A stretch of 12,443 nt of DNA, taken from the NCBI GenBank assembly GCA_904393855.1, contig CAJFNE010000037.1:1-12443 (forward strand), written 5' to 3'. The stretch comes from an uncultured Oscillibacter sp. Its GTDB lineage: Bacteria > Bacillota > Clostridia > Oscillospirales > Oscillospiraceae. The notes beneath the pieces were generated by a model. That model was not told the origin of the DNA, did no database searches, and was given only the letters and a program-made list of their open reading frames with translations. A program made the position numbers and the translations under genes. Shown one piece after another: positions 1 through 6,814 of this stretch; the stretch's first letter is position 1; each line of letters opens with the position of its first letter.

Positions 1-131
1 GCGTTGCCGATGGCCTTGCGGGGCTTCTTGGGCTTCTTCTGAGGCGGCGGAGCGGACTCCCCGCTCTGGTATCCGCCGAACCCGCTGAAATCACCGGGAT
101 TGAATCCGCCGAAGTTAAATGAAAACGGCAT
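1..131 (-). CDS. Unrecognised protein, N-terminal 43 codons only
   Basis: The gene runs off the left edge, so only its start is visible. The ATG (complement of 129-131) has an AAAGGAGA ribosome binding site a few bases upstream, and a plausible promoter lies behind it at 170-198, so this is a real start. The visible peptide opens MPFSFNFGGF, continues as a Gly/Phe/Asn-rich stretch (residues 1-20), then a Ser/Pro segment, then a basic QKKPKKPRK patch at 31-39. This looks like a disordered N-terminal tail. A basic patch like this often precedes a first membrane segment, so a membrane protein is possible, but no membrane segment is in view. I do not recognise the family. It is divergent from the transketolase operon. 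Confidence 0.55.
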   Translation of the reverse strand, partial: MPFSFNFGGFNPGDFSGFGGYQSGESAPPPQKKPKKPRKAIGN

Positions 132-169
132 CGAATTCTCCTTTCTCGTTCTCATAGAGAGACAAGCTT

Positions 170-198
170 ATCATACTGGAAAAATGTGAACAAATCAA
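170..198 (-). promoter_or_regulatory. Sigma-A-type promoter for the leftmost minus-strand gene
   Basis: Reading the minus strand, TTGATT (193-198) and TATGAT (170-175) are separated by exactly 17 nt. The start site would be near 163, about 32 nt upstream of the ATG at 131. The -35 matches consensus at 4 of 6 bases and the -10 at 5 of 6. It faces away from the transketolase promoter at 278-306. Confidence 0.55.
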
Positions 199-241
199 GG
201 ATTCCCCAAAATCTTAACGGGCGGACAGATTTCCCACTTTC

Positions 242-259
242 CGGGAAAACATTTTCCCG
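242..259. promoter_or_regulatory. 18-bp perfect palindrome between divergent promoters (possible operator)
   Basis: CGGGAAAACATTTTCCCG has two perfect 8-bp arms around a 2-bp centre. It sits between the two divergent promoters (170-198 and 278-306), outside both predicted transcripts, with its right edge 18 bp upstream of the transketolase -35. That placement suits a dimeric regulator rather than a terminator. The motif does not match cre or Rex consensus, and I cannot name the regulator. Confidence 0.4.
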
Positions 260-277
260 CGGATGGGCGAATGCCCG

Positions 278-306
278 TTGACGGAACCACCTATCTGGGG
301 TAGAAT
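278..306 (+). promoter_or_regulatory. Promoter of the transketolase operon
   Basis: TTGACG (278-283) and TAGAAT (301-306) are spaced by 17 nt, each matching consensus at 5 of 6 bases. The start site would be near 313, giving a leader of about 50 nt before the ATG at 364. The hexamers and the bases after the -10 (TAGAATAG) are the same as in the obg promoter at 9847-9875. Confidence 0.75.
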
Positions 307-363
307 AGGGGCGAAAATACGTTCCCCGGCTCACGATCAAAAACGGAAAGGAAGCGACACCCC

Positions 364-1197
364 ATGAATGAGAAAACGTGCAAGGTCCTGGCGGCGGAGA
401 TCCGCCTGGAAACCCTGCGGATCATCCACTCCCTGGGCAACGGCCATGTGGGCGGCTCCATGGACCTGGCGGACTTGATGGCCGTCCTGTACGGCGAGGT
501 CATGCGGTTTGACCCCAAGAACCCCCGCTGGGAGGACCGGGACTGGCTGGTGCTGTCCAAGGGCCACGCTGGCCCGGTGGCCTACGCCACTTTCGGCCTC
601 ATGGGCTATTACCCCATGGAGGAGGCCTACACCCTGAACCGGCCCCACACGAAGTTCCCCAGCCACACGGACCGGAAGCTCACTCCCGGCGTGGACCTGA
701 CCACCGGCTCTTTGGGCCAGGGCGCCTCCTCCGCCACCGGCGCAGCTCTGGCCAACCGGATCGACGGTAGGAACAGCCGGGTCTTCTGCGTCATCGGTGA
801 CGGCGAGGCTGATGAGGGACAGGTCTGGGAGGCTTTCCATTTCGCCTATGCCCATAAGCTGGACAACATCATCTACTTCATCGACAAGAACGGCTACCAG
901 CTGGACGGCTCCACCCAGGACATCCTGGACCACGGCGACATCGCCGCAAAGGCCGCGGCCTTCGGCCTCCACACCCAGGAGATCGACGGCCACGACGTGA
1001 AGGCCATCTACGACGCCATTCAGACCGCGCTGGCCCACAAGGGCGTGCCCAGCTGCATCGTGCTGGACACCATCAAGGGCAAGGGCGCGACCTTCGCCGA
1101 GCCCAAGCGGGAGCACTCCTCCAGCCCCAAGGAAGAGGCCTGGGCCGAGGCTCTGGCCGCCGCCGAGCAGGCGCTGGCGGACGCCAAAAACGCTTAA
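364..1197 (+). CDS. Transketolase, N-terminal (thiamine diphosphate-binding) subunit
   Basis: This is the first half of a split transketolase, 277 aa, which with the next gene moves two-carbon ketol units between sugar phosphates in the cytosolic non-oxidative pentose phosphate pathway. The thiamine diphosphate motif begins GDGEADEGQVWEA at residue 145 and ends at the DKNG around 174-177. Other family signatures are LSKGHAG (64-70), TTGSLGQG (113-120), DGHD (208-211) and IKGKG (237-241). Length is normal for the N-terminal subunit. The ATG at 364 is preceded by AAAGGAAG (347-354). The C-terminal subunit follows after 15 nt, so the two are co-transcribed. A role with a different ketose or aldose phosphate, as in some duplicated split transketolases, cannot be excluded. 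Confidence 0.95.
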   Translation: MNEKTCKVLAAEIRLETLRIIHSLGNGHVGGSMDLADLMAVLYGEVMRFDPKNPRWEDRDWLVLSKGHAGPVAYATFGLMGYYPMEEAYTLNRPHTKFPSHTDRKLTPGVDLTTGSLGQGASSATGAALANRIDGRNSRVFCVIGDGEADEGQVWEAFHFAYAHKLDNIIYFIDKNGYQLDGSTQDILDHGDIAAKAAAFGLHTQEIDGHDVKAIYDAIQTALAHKGVPSCIVLDTIKGKGATFAEPKREHSSSPKEEAWAEALAAAEQALADAKNA

Positions 1198-1212
1198 AGG
1201 AGGGCACGGAAT

Positions 1213-2187
1213 ATGAGTATCACTGTAATCGGCAAACACGAAAAGGACGCCCGCCCCTGCCGGGACGCTTTGGCGCTCACCCTCAAGGAGATGATGGCTC
1301 AGGACAAGTCCATCTGCTATGTGGACTGCGACCTGATGAACTGCGTCAACACCAAGCAGCTGCTGACCGCCTATCCGGACCGGGCCTTTGAGGCCGGCAT
1401 CGCCGAGGCAAACGGCGCCGGCGTCTCCGCCGGCATGGCCGCCGCCGGGAAGACCGTCTTCTTCCACTCCTTCGGCACCTTCGCCTCCCGCCGCTGCTAC
1501 GACCAGATCTACATGTCCGCCGCCTACGCCGGGCTGACGGTCCATGTGCTGGGCTCCGACCCCGGCGTCACCGCCGCCTTCAACGGCGGCACCCACATGC
1601 CTCTGGAGGACGGCGCCATGTACTGCTCCATCCCGGAGGCCACCGTGCTGGATGCCGCCGACTTCGTGCAGCTCCAGAGCATCATTCGCCAGCTGCCCGG
1701 CATCAAAACCGGCGTCACCTACACCCGCTTCCCCCGGAAGGACGTCATCCAGGTCTACGGCGACGACTCCGCTTTCACCATCGGCAAGGGCGTGACCCTG
1801 CGGGAGAGCAGCCAGGATCAGGCCGCCGTCATCGCCTCCGGCATCCTGGTGGACGAGGCCCTGAAAGCCCAGGAGCTCCTGGCGGCGGAGGGCATCTCCG
1901 TCCGAGTCATCGACATGTTCACCTGGAAGCCCCTGGATGAGGAGCTGGTGCTGAAGGCCGCCGCGGAGACTGGAGCCATTGTCACCGCGGAGAACCACAA
2001 CGTCACCTGCGGCCTGGGCTCCGCCGTGGCCAACTGCCTGGCGAAAAACCGCCCCACTGTTCAGGAGTTCGTGGGCGTGCAGGACCGCTTCGGTCAGGTG
2101 GGTCCCCAGAGCTTCCTGATGGATGAATACGGTCTCCGGGCCGTCAATATCGTGAAAGCCGTGAAACGGGCCATCTCCCGCAAATAA
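1213..2187 (+). CDS. Transketolase, C-terminal (pyrimidine-binding) subunit
   Basis: This is the second half of the split transketolase, 324 aa. The pyrimidine-binding domain carries GIAEANGAGVSAGMA, in which E65 is the conserved glutamate that activates the cofactor ring, and NGGTHMPLEDGAM (124-136), the equivalent of the THxxxED segment of transketolases and DXS. The C-terminal transketolase domain covers roughly residues 195-324, including VRVIDMFTWKPLD and AENHNVTCGLGSAV. The ATG at 1213 has an AAAGGAGG site (1196-1203) that overlaps the stop codon of the upstream gene, so translation is probably coupled and the subunits made in similar amounts. A terminator follows at 2205. Nothing is truncated or unusual. 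Confidence 0.95.
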   Translation: MSITVIGKHEKDARPCRDALALTLKEMMAQDKSICYVDCDLMNCVNTKQLLTAYPDRAFEAGIAEANGAGVSAGMAAAGKTVFFHSFGTFASRRCYDQIYMSAAYAGLTVHVLGSDPGVTAAFNGGTHMPLEDGAMYCSIPEATVLDAADFVQLQSIIRQLPGIKTGVTYTRFPRKDVIQVYGDDSAFTIGKGVTLRESSQDQAAVIASGILVDEALKAQELLAAEGISVRVIDMFTWKPLDEELVLKAAAETGAIVTAENHNVTCGLGSAVANCLAKNRPTVQEFVGVQDRFGQVGPQSFLMDEYGLRAVNIVKAVKRAISRK

Positions 2188-2204
2188 ATCTGCCTCTCCC
2201 TCAA

Positions 2205-2238
2205 GGGCCACGCCGCTATGCGGCGCGGCCCTTTCTTT
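2205..2238 (+). terminator. Intrinsic terminator of the transketolase operon
   Basis: GGGCC (2205-2209) pairs with GGCCC (2227-2231), and CGCCGC (2211-2216) with GCGGCG (2220-2225). There is one A-C mismatch and a 3-nt TAT loop, and TTTCTTT follows. The hairpin starts 17 nt after the transketolase stop codon. Confidence 0.8.
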
Positions 2239-2506
2239 GGTACTGGGACGGCGCTTCTCGTCCAATTGCATATTCAATCAAAATTTATGAATATTAATAG
2301 TGATCAGGCGGGTGATAACTTCTCTGAAGTCTGACAACACGCTGCACCGCCCCCATGTTGTCTTTCCACTTTCGTTTGTGATTTCACAGACAGGCTCGCT
2401 TGTTTTTTATCAATCAAACTTTAGCCGCAATTTGCGATCATATGCGATCATTTATCAGCAGTCTAGCTAAAATTTCCACTCATTTTTGGCTTATATATAT
2501 AAATTC
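2239..2506. other. AT-richer non-coding gap upstream of the adhE regulatory region
   Basis: About 270 bp with no credible gene on either strand and clearly lower GC than its neighbours. It contains an inverted pair ATATTCA (2270-2276) and TGAATAT (2288-2294) with an 11-nt spacer, a short palindrome TGTGATTTCACA (2377-2388), a tandem direct repeat (separate entry, 2433-2451), and an alternating TATATATATAAAT run (2492-2504) just before the Rex site that could act as an UP-like AT tract. No protein or RNA gene is recognisable. Confidence 0.5.
2433..2451. repeat. Helically phased direct repeat TGCGATCAT
   Basis: TGCGATCAT at 2433-2441 recurs at 2443-2451. The copies start 10 bp apart, about one helical turn, so a protein could contact both on the same DNA face. 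It lies roughly 120 bp upstream of the predicted adhE start site. Function unknown; possible activator or repressor site. Confidence 0.4.
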
Positions 2507-2524
2507 TTGTTAAAAAAGCAACAA
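2507..2524. promoter_or_regulatory. Rex operator upstream of adhE
   Basis: TTGTTAAAAAAGCAACAA is an 18-bp inverted repeat (TTGTT, 8 bp, AACAA) matching the clostridial Rex consensus TTGTTAANNNNTTAACAA at all seven left-arm bases and five of seven on the right. It ends 3 bp before the adhE -35, where a bound repressor would block RNA polymerase. Rex senses the NADH/NAD+ ratio and adhE is one of its best-known targets in Firmicutes. No rex gene is in the window, so the assignment rests on motif, position and target. Confidence 0.8.
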
Positions 2525-2527
2525 TTA

Positions 2528-2556
2528 TTGACATTCTGCACAAATACTCGTAGGAT
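2528..2556 (+). promoter_or_regulatory. Promoter of adhE
   Basis: TTGACA (2528-2533, perfect -35) and TAGGAT (2551-2556, 4 of 6) are separated by 17 nt. The start site would be near 2563, giving a leader of about 184 nt, unusually long for this window. The Rex operator abuts the -35 on the upstream side. Confidence 0.75.
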
Positions 2557-2565
2557 AAAGACTGT

Positions 2566-2656
2566 GAGAATCAGGTCTCTCGTTTTAAGAAAAAATGGAA
2601 GAAAAGCCCCCAGCTTTTCCCATATCTATCTCCCTGATTCTCTGGCGCAGCAGCCA
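2566..2656 (+). ncRNA. Structured 5' leader domain of adhE mRNA (candidate cis-regulatory RNA)
   Basis: Just after the predicted start site, GAGAATCAGG (2566-2575) pairs perfectly with CCTGATTCTC (2633-2642), a 10-bp closing helix. Inside it, ATGG-aa-GAAAAGC (2595-2607) pairs with GCTTTTC-CCAT (2613-2623), 11 bp with a 2-nt bulge and a CCCCA loop. A short TGGC/GCCA hairpin (2643-2656) follows directly. With the terminator-like hairpin at 2671-2709 this is the layout of an attenuator or riboswitch. It matches no riboswitch consensus that I know. Folded by eye only. Confidence 0.4.
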
Positions 2657-2670
2657 TAATTTCACTCCGC

Positions 2671-2709
2671 ATACATCCAAGCGGTACACACGGCTTGGTG
2701 TATATTTTT
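2671..2709 (+). terminator. Terminator-like hairpin inside the adhE leader (possible attenuator)
   Basis: ATACA-t-CCAAGC (2671-2682) pairs with GCTTGG-TGTAT (2693-2703): 11 bp with one bulged T and a 10-nt loop, followed by ATTTTT (2704-2709). It ends 37 nt before the adhE start codon and downstream of the adhE promoter, so it would act by premature termination. CCGC (2667-2670) can instead pair with GCGG (2681-2684), which would disrupt the 5' arm and could be part of an antiterminator. Confidence 0.5.
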
Positions 2710-2746
2710 GAACCTCATGGAATGCAAATGGTAACAGGAGGGCACT

Positions 2747-5512
2747 ATGGTAAAGAAGATTGATCGCATCGACTCTGTGGAAACTCTGGAAGCGAAACTG
2801 GCGGAAATGCGGAAGGCCCAGGCAGTATTTGCCACCTTTACCCAGGAGCAGGTGGACGAGATCTGCAAGCAGGCGGCCATGGCGGCGGACAAGGCCCGGA
2901 TTCCTCTGGCCAAGATGGCCCAGGCGGAGACCGGCATGGGCGTGGTGGAGGACAAGGTTATCAAGAACAACTACGCCTCCGAGCACGTACATAACTACTT
3001 CCGCCACAAAAAGACCTGCGGCGTGATCTCCGAGGACAAGGCCTTCGGCACCAAGCGGATCGCCGAGCCCGTGGGCATCGTGGGCGCCGTGACGCCGACG
3101 ACGAACCCCACCTCCACCTGTATCTTCAAGATCCTGATCTGCCTGAAGACCCGCAACGCCATCCTGATCTCCCCCCACCCCACCGCCAAGCGCTGCACCA
3201 TCGAGGCGGCCCGCATCATGCGGGAGGCGGCGGAGAAGGCCGGCCTGCCCGAGAATATCATCTGCTGGATGGACGAGAGCTCCATTGAGATGACCCAGGT
3301 CATGATGAAGGAGGTCAACCTGATCCTGGCCACCGGCGGCGCCGGCATGGTGAAGGCGGCTTACTCCTCCGGCACCCCGGCCATCGGCGTGGGCCCCGGC
3401 AACTGCAACGTGATTTTCGACGACACCTGCGACATCAAGAACGCGGTGGCGTCCACCATCCACTCCAAGACCTTCGACAACGGCATGATCTGCGCCGCTG
3501 AGCAGCATATCACCGTTCTGGACAGCATCTATGACCAGGTGAAGCAGGAGTTCCAGAACAGCCGCTGCTACTTCCTGAGCCCCGACGAGGCCGTGAAGAT
3601 CGGCGAGGTGTTCTTCAACGCCGCTACCCACGGCGTCAAGGCGGCCGCGGTGGGCAAGAGCCCGGCGCAGCTGGCGGCCATGGCCGGCATCCAGATCCCC
3701 GAGGGCACCAAGGTGCTGATCGCCGAGACCGACGACACCAGCCACGACAACCCCTGGGCCAATGAGAAGCTCTGCCCCCTGCTGGGCATGTACCGGGCCA
3801 AGAATTTCCAGGAGGCCCTGGACATCTGCTACAAGCTGGTGAGCGAGGGCGGCGCCGGCCACAGCGGCGCGCTGTATGTGGACCCCACCGAGCGGGAGAA
3901 GATCGACGCCTTCGGCGCCAAGATGCAGACCGCCCGCGTCCTCATCAATATGCCCACCTCCTTCGGCGGCATCGGCGACCTCTACAACTTCGACACGGCG
4001 CCCTCCCTGACGCTGGGCCCCGGCTCCTGGGGCGGCAGCTCCTTCGCCGGCCAGACCAACATCGAGCAGCTGCTGAACATCAAGACCGTGGCGGAGAGGA
4101 GAGAGAACATGCTGTGGCTGAGACTGCCTGAGAAGGTGTACTTCAAGAAGGGCTGCACCCCCGTGGCCCTGAAGGAGCTCAAGGACTACTACCACTCCAA
4201 GAAGGCGTTCATCGTCACCGACGCCAACCTCTTCGAGATGGGCATGTGCCAGCCGGTGATCGACCAGCTGACGGAGATGGGCATCGCCACCAGCATCTTC
4301 TACGACATCCGGGTGGATCCTCAGATCCAGGACGCCATGAAGGGCCTGCCCGCCATGCATGAGTTCCAGCCCGATGTGATCATCGCCATCGGCGGCGGCT
4401 CCGCCATCGACACGGCCAAGATCATGTGGCTGATGTACGAGCATCCCGAGGAGAACTTCCTGGATCTCGCCACCGTGTTCATCGATATCCGCAAGCGTGT
4501 CTACGAGTTCCCGAAGATGGGCATCAAGGCCAAGCTGGTGTGCATCCCCACCACCGCCGGCACCGGCTCCGAGGTGACGCCGTTCACCATCATCTCCGAC
4601 GCCAACACCGGCGCCAAGTGGCCCCTGGCGGACTATGAGCTGCTGCCCACCATGGCCATCGTGGACGCGGACAACATGATGAACATGCCCAAGGGCGTGA
4701 CCCGCGCCTCCGGCTACGACGTGCTGACCCACGCGGTGGAGGCCTACGTCTCCATCATGGCCAGCGACTACACGGACGGCTTCGCCCTGACGGCCATCAA
4801 GAACGTGTTCAAGTACCTGCCCCGCGCCTACAAGAACGGCGCCAAGGACCCGGAGGCCCGGATCAAGATGGCGGACGCCTCGTGCCTTGCCGGTATCGCC
4901 TTCGCCAACGCCTTCCTGGGCGTGAACCACTCCCTGGCCCACAAGCTGGGCGGCTGGCACCACATCCCCCACGGCACCGCCAACGCGCTGCTGTTCACGG
5001 AGATCTGCAAGTACAACGCCCAGCGGACGCCCACCAAGATGGGCACCTTCTCCCAGTATCAGTATCCCCACGCCTTTGAGCGGTATGTGGAGATCGCCGA
5101 GTACTGCGGCATGAAGGGCAAGAACGACCAGGAGACCTTCAACAACTTCATCAAGGCCGCGGAGGACCTGAAGGCGGCCATCGACATCCCGGCCAGCATC
5201 CACGACTACGGCATCGAGGAGAAGGCCTTCATGGACGGCCTGGACGAGATGAGCGAGAACGCCTTCAACGACGAGTGCACCGGCGCGAACCCGGTCTACC
5301 CGCTGATCTCCGAGATCCGGGAGATCTACCTGCGGGCCTACTGGGGCAAGGACTACGATGCCAAGGTCAAGGCTGGCATCCCCGCCGCCGAGCCCGCCAT
5401 GTTCTCCAACCCCTTCGGCTCCGACTACGAGGTGGAGATGCGCGGCGTGGAGCTGCCCCAGCCTCCCGCCCCCGCTGCCGAGGAGAAGAAGGACGAGGGC
5501 AAGAAGAAGTAA
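2747..5512 (+). CDS. adhE: Bifunctional acetaldehyde-CoA/alcohol dehydrogenase AdhE
   Basis: AdhE reduces acetyl-CoA to acetaldehyde and then ethanol with two NADH, the main ethanol route of anaerobic fermenters; the family forms cytosolic filaments called spirosomes. It has 921 aa. An acetaldehyde dehydrogenase domain spans about 1-445, with catalytic C249 in SKTFDNGMICAAEQ. An iron-dependent alcohol dehydrogenase domain spans about 455-870, with cofactor motif GGGSAIDTAK (549-558) and predicted iron ligands D658, H662, H728 and H742, spaced as in E. coli AdhE. The ATG has an AGGAGGG site at 2736-2742. Transcription is likely under Rex control, with a structured leader. Unusual: the protein is about 30 aa longer than E. 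coli AdhE, ending in a Pro/Ala then Glu/Lys tail (about 904-921). No frameshift is apparent. Confidence 0.98.
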   Translation: MVKKIDRIDSVETLEAKLAEMRKAQAVFATFTQEQVDEICKQAAMAADKARIPLAKMAQAETGMGVVEDKVIKNNYASEHVHNYFRHKKTCGVISEDKAFGTKRIAEPVGIVGAVTPTTNPTSTCIFKILICLKTRNAILISPHPTAKRCTIEAARIMREAAEKAGLPENIICWMDESSIEMTQVMMKEVNLILATGGAGMVKAAYSSGTPAIGVGPGNCNVIFDDTCDIKNAVASTIHSKTFDNGMICAAEQHITVLDSIYDQVKQEFQNSRCYFLSPDEAVKIGEVFFNAATHGVKAAAVGKSPAQLAAMAGIQIPEGTKVLIAETDDTSHDNPWANEKLCPLLGMYRAKNFQEALDICYKLVSEGGAGHSGALYVDPTEREKIDAFGAKMQTARVLINMPTSFGGIGDLYNFDTAPSLTLGPGSWGGSSFAGQTNIEQLLNIKTVAERRENMLWLRLPEKVYFKKGCTPVALKELKDYYHSKKAFIVTDANLFEMGMCQPVIDQLTEMGIATSIFYDIRVDPQIQDAMKGLPAMHEFQPDVIIAIGGGSAIDTAKIMWLMYEHPEENFLDLATVFIDIRKRVYEFPKMGIKAKLVCIPTTAGTGSEVTPFTIISDANTGAKWPLADYELLPTMAIVDADNMMNMPKGVTRASGYDVLTHAVEAYVSIMASDYTDGFALTAIKNVFKYLPRAYKNGAKDPEARIKMADASCLAGIAFANAFLGVNHSLAHKLGGWHHIPHGTANALLFTEICKYNAQRTPTKMGTFSQYQYPHAFERYVEIAEYCGMKGKNDQETFNNFIKAAEDLKAAIDIPASIHDYGIEEKAFMDGLDEMSENAFNDECTGANPVYPLISEIREIYLRAYWGKDYDAKVKAGIPAAEPAMFSNPFGSDYEVEMRGVELPQPPAPAAEEKKDEGKKK

Positions 5513-5540
5513 GCTCTTCCGATCCCACTCTCAATTCATT

Positions 5541-5587
5541 CCAAAAAGCACCGGCCGCCCGTTCGGGCGGCCGGTGTGTTTTTCTTT
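5541..5587. terminator. Bidirectional terminator between adhE and the convergent kinase-like gene
   Basis: CACCGGCCGCCC (5549-5560) and GGGCGGCCGGTG (5565-5576) form a perfect 12-bp stem with a GTTC loop. On the plus strand TGTTTTTCTTTT follows; on the minus strand the CCAAAAAG at 5541-5548 gives a T-run. It therefore ends adhE transcription and also suits the minus-strand gene that stops at 5619. Confidence 0.9.
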
Positions 5588-5618
5588 TCGTCATAAGGAT
5601 CGCGCCACGCGGCCCGAT

Positions 5619-6665
5619 TCAGGAGAACAGCGCAGTGGTGTCCACCACGCAGGCGCTGCCTGCCTCCGGGTGGCACTTCTGTATGTACTGCTCCTCCATG
5701 GGAATCCAGCGGCTCTCATAGGCGGCGAAGTGCTCGCCCTCCCGCCGTTCCAAACGGCGGCGCTGCTCCTCCTGAGAGCAGGTGAAAAAGACGCGGAGAT
5801 GATAGTGGGGGGCCAGCAGGGGGTGCAGGGCGTAGCTCCCCTCCACGATCGTCAGGGGGCAGGCCGGCAGGAACACCGGGTCCCCTGGCGCGCCGCTGCG
5901 GCAGTCATAGGGGCGGTAATAGATGGGATCCCCGGTTCCGGCTGGAATCAGGACCTCTCGAAGGAGCCGCTTCAAATCCATGTTGCCGCCCGGCGTCTCC
6001 GTCCAATTCTCCGGCCGCTTCTTCGGAGGGATGTAGAAGTCGTCCATGTGGATCACATTGCAGGGAAAGAGCCGCTGAGCCAGCTTCGCAAAGCCGGTCT
6101 TTCCGCTGCCGCAGCGGCCGTCCACCGCCACCACCGCAGGCTCCCCCCGCTGGGCCAGCCCGGCGATCTGCAGCAGCGCCTGGAAGAATCCGGCGTACTC
6201 CGTGCGGACCAGCCGGTAATGGGGGCGGTAAATCTCCCGAAAAACCTGGGAATGCCGGACCGGCGGGCAGCCCCGCCGGCGGTATTCCGCCAGCCAATCC
6301 GCGGCCCCCGGAAGCTCCAGCGTCTCCAGCACTGCCAGGTTCTCCTCCAGCTTCTGGGCGGTGCCCCGGCATCGGCGCGCCGTTAGGGAGACCAGGTTTG
6401 TCAGCAGCAGCGTGGCCGCCGACAGGTTGTCCGTCCCCGTCAGATGGAAACGGCTCATGCCGTTTCCAATGGGCTCCGGCTGATCAGGCGCTCCCGCCGC
6501 AGGGATATTTCCCCACTCCTCCAAGAGATTTTGCAGAAACTGAGGGCGATCCGAGGACAGATGCCGGGGCCCCAGCGCATTTTGATAGGCCAGTTTCACG
6601 CAATCTGCAATCTGCATCCGGGGATAGCGTTCCAAATGTTCCCGCAGAATGGTCTGAAATTCCAT
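5619..6665 (-). CDS. Two-domain uridine kinase-like P-loop protein
   Basis: 348 aa. The C-terminal half (about 175-348) is a P-loop kinase of the uridine kinase/phosphoribulokinase type: Walker A GRCGSGKT (183-190), HMDDFYIPPKKR (206-217) with paired aspartates, YYRPYDC (249-255), and the strand-turn IVEGSYAL (273-280). Such enzymes phosphorylate a sugar hydroxyl of uridine, cytidine or a related molecule using a nucleoside triphosphate. The N-terminal part (about 1-150) is a separate soluble domain without motifs I can name, so substrate is uncertain. I chose ATG at 6665: AGGAGA lies 6 nt upstream (6672-6677), whereas the in-frame TTG at 6710 lacks a ribosome binding site. It has its own promoter and is convergent with adhE. 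Confidence 0.85.
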   Translation of the reverse strand: MEFQTILREHLERYPRMQIADCVKLAYQNALGPRHLSSDRPQFLQNLLEEWGNIPAAGAPDQPEPIGNGMSRFHLTGTDNLSAATLLLTNLVSLTARRCRGTAQKLEENLAVLETLELPGAADWLAEYRRRGCPPVRHSQVFREIYRPHYRLVRTEYAGFFQALLQIAGLAQRGEPAVVAVDGRCGSGKTGFAKLAQRLFPCNVIHMDDFYIPPKKRPENWTETPGGNMDLKRLLREVLIPAGTGDPIYYRPYDCRSGAPGDPVFLPACPLTIVEGSYALHPLLAPHYHLRVFFTCSQEEQRRRLERREGEHFAAYESRWIPMEEQYIQKCHPEAGSACVVDTTALFS

Positions 6666-6753
6666 GAGATCTCTCCTATTCCTTTCCGCCCAGCCGCAAG
6701 CGCCGGCCAAACACCGCTGTCATACCAGATCACAGACCGCTGAGAGTAATTCT

Positions 6754-6782
6754 ATTATAGTATCTGCCCGTTCCCCTGTCAA
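6754..6782 (-). promoter_or_regulatory. Full-consensus promoter of the kinase-like gene
   Basis: On the minus strand TTGACA (6777-6782) and TATAAT (6754-6759) are both perfect sigma-A hexamers with the optimal 17-nt spacer. The start site would be near 6747, leaving a leader of about 80 nt before the ATG at 6665. An 8-bp palindrome GAGATCTC (6666-6673) lies between the ribosome binding site and the start codon. Confidence 0.9.
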
Positions 6783-6814
6783 CGCACAATGCCTCCGCCC
6801 TCCCGAGGCGGCGG

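Noticed and set aside
337..2277. 646-codon open frame on the minus strand opposite both transketolase genes
   Set aside because: Antisense shadow of two verified genes in GC-rich DNA; Gly/Val/His-biased, no recognisable motif, and it crosses the intergenic ribosome binding site and the terminator.
2377..2388. TGTGATTTCACA as a CRP or Rex site
   Set aside because: The half-sites resemble TGTGA/TCACA, but the spacer is 2 bp instead of the 6 bp needed by CRP-type or Rex-type operators, and it is far from the promoter.
2717..2734. Five-codon upstream open frame (MECKW) before adhE
   Set aside because: It has no ribosome binding site upstream and no run of regulatory codons; most likely chance in the leader.
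2585..5203. 872-codon open frame on the minus strand opposite adhE
   Set aside because: It mirrors a clear AdhE coding sequence. Its Gly/Val/His/Leu-rich composition is what the antisense of GC-ending codons gives, and it has no domain motifs. It would also run through the adhE promoter-leader region.
5358..6386. 342-codon plus-strand open frame from the end of adhE into the kinase-like gene
   Set aside because: It starts inside adhE in another frame, passes through a strong terminator and lies antisense to the P-loop gene.
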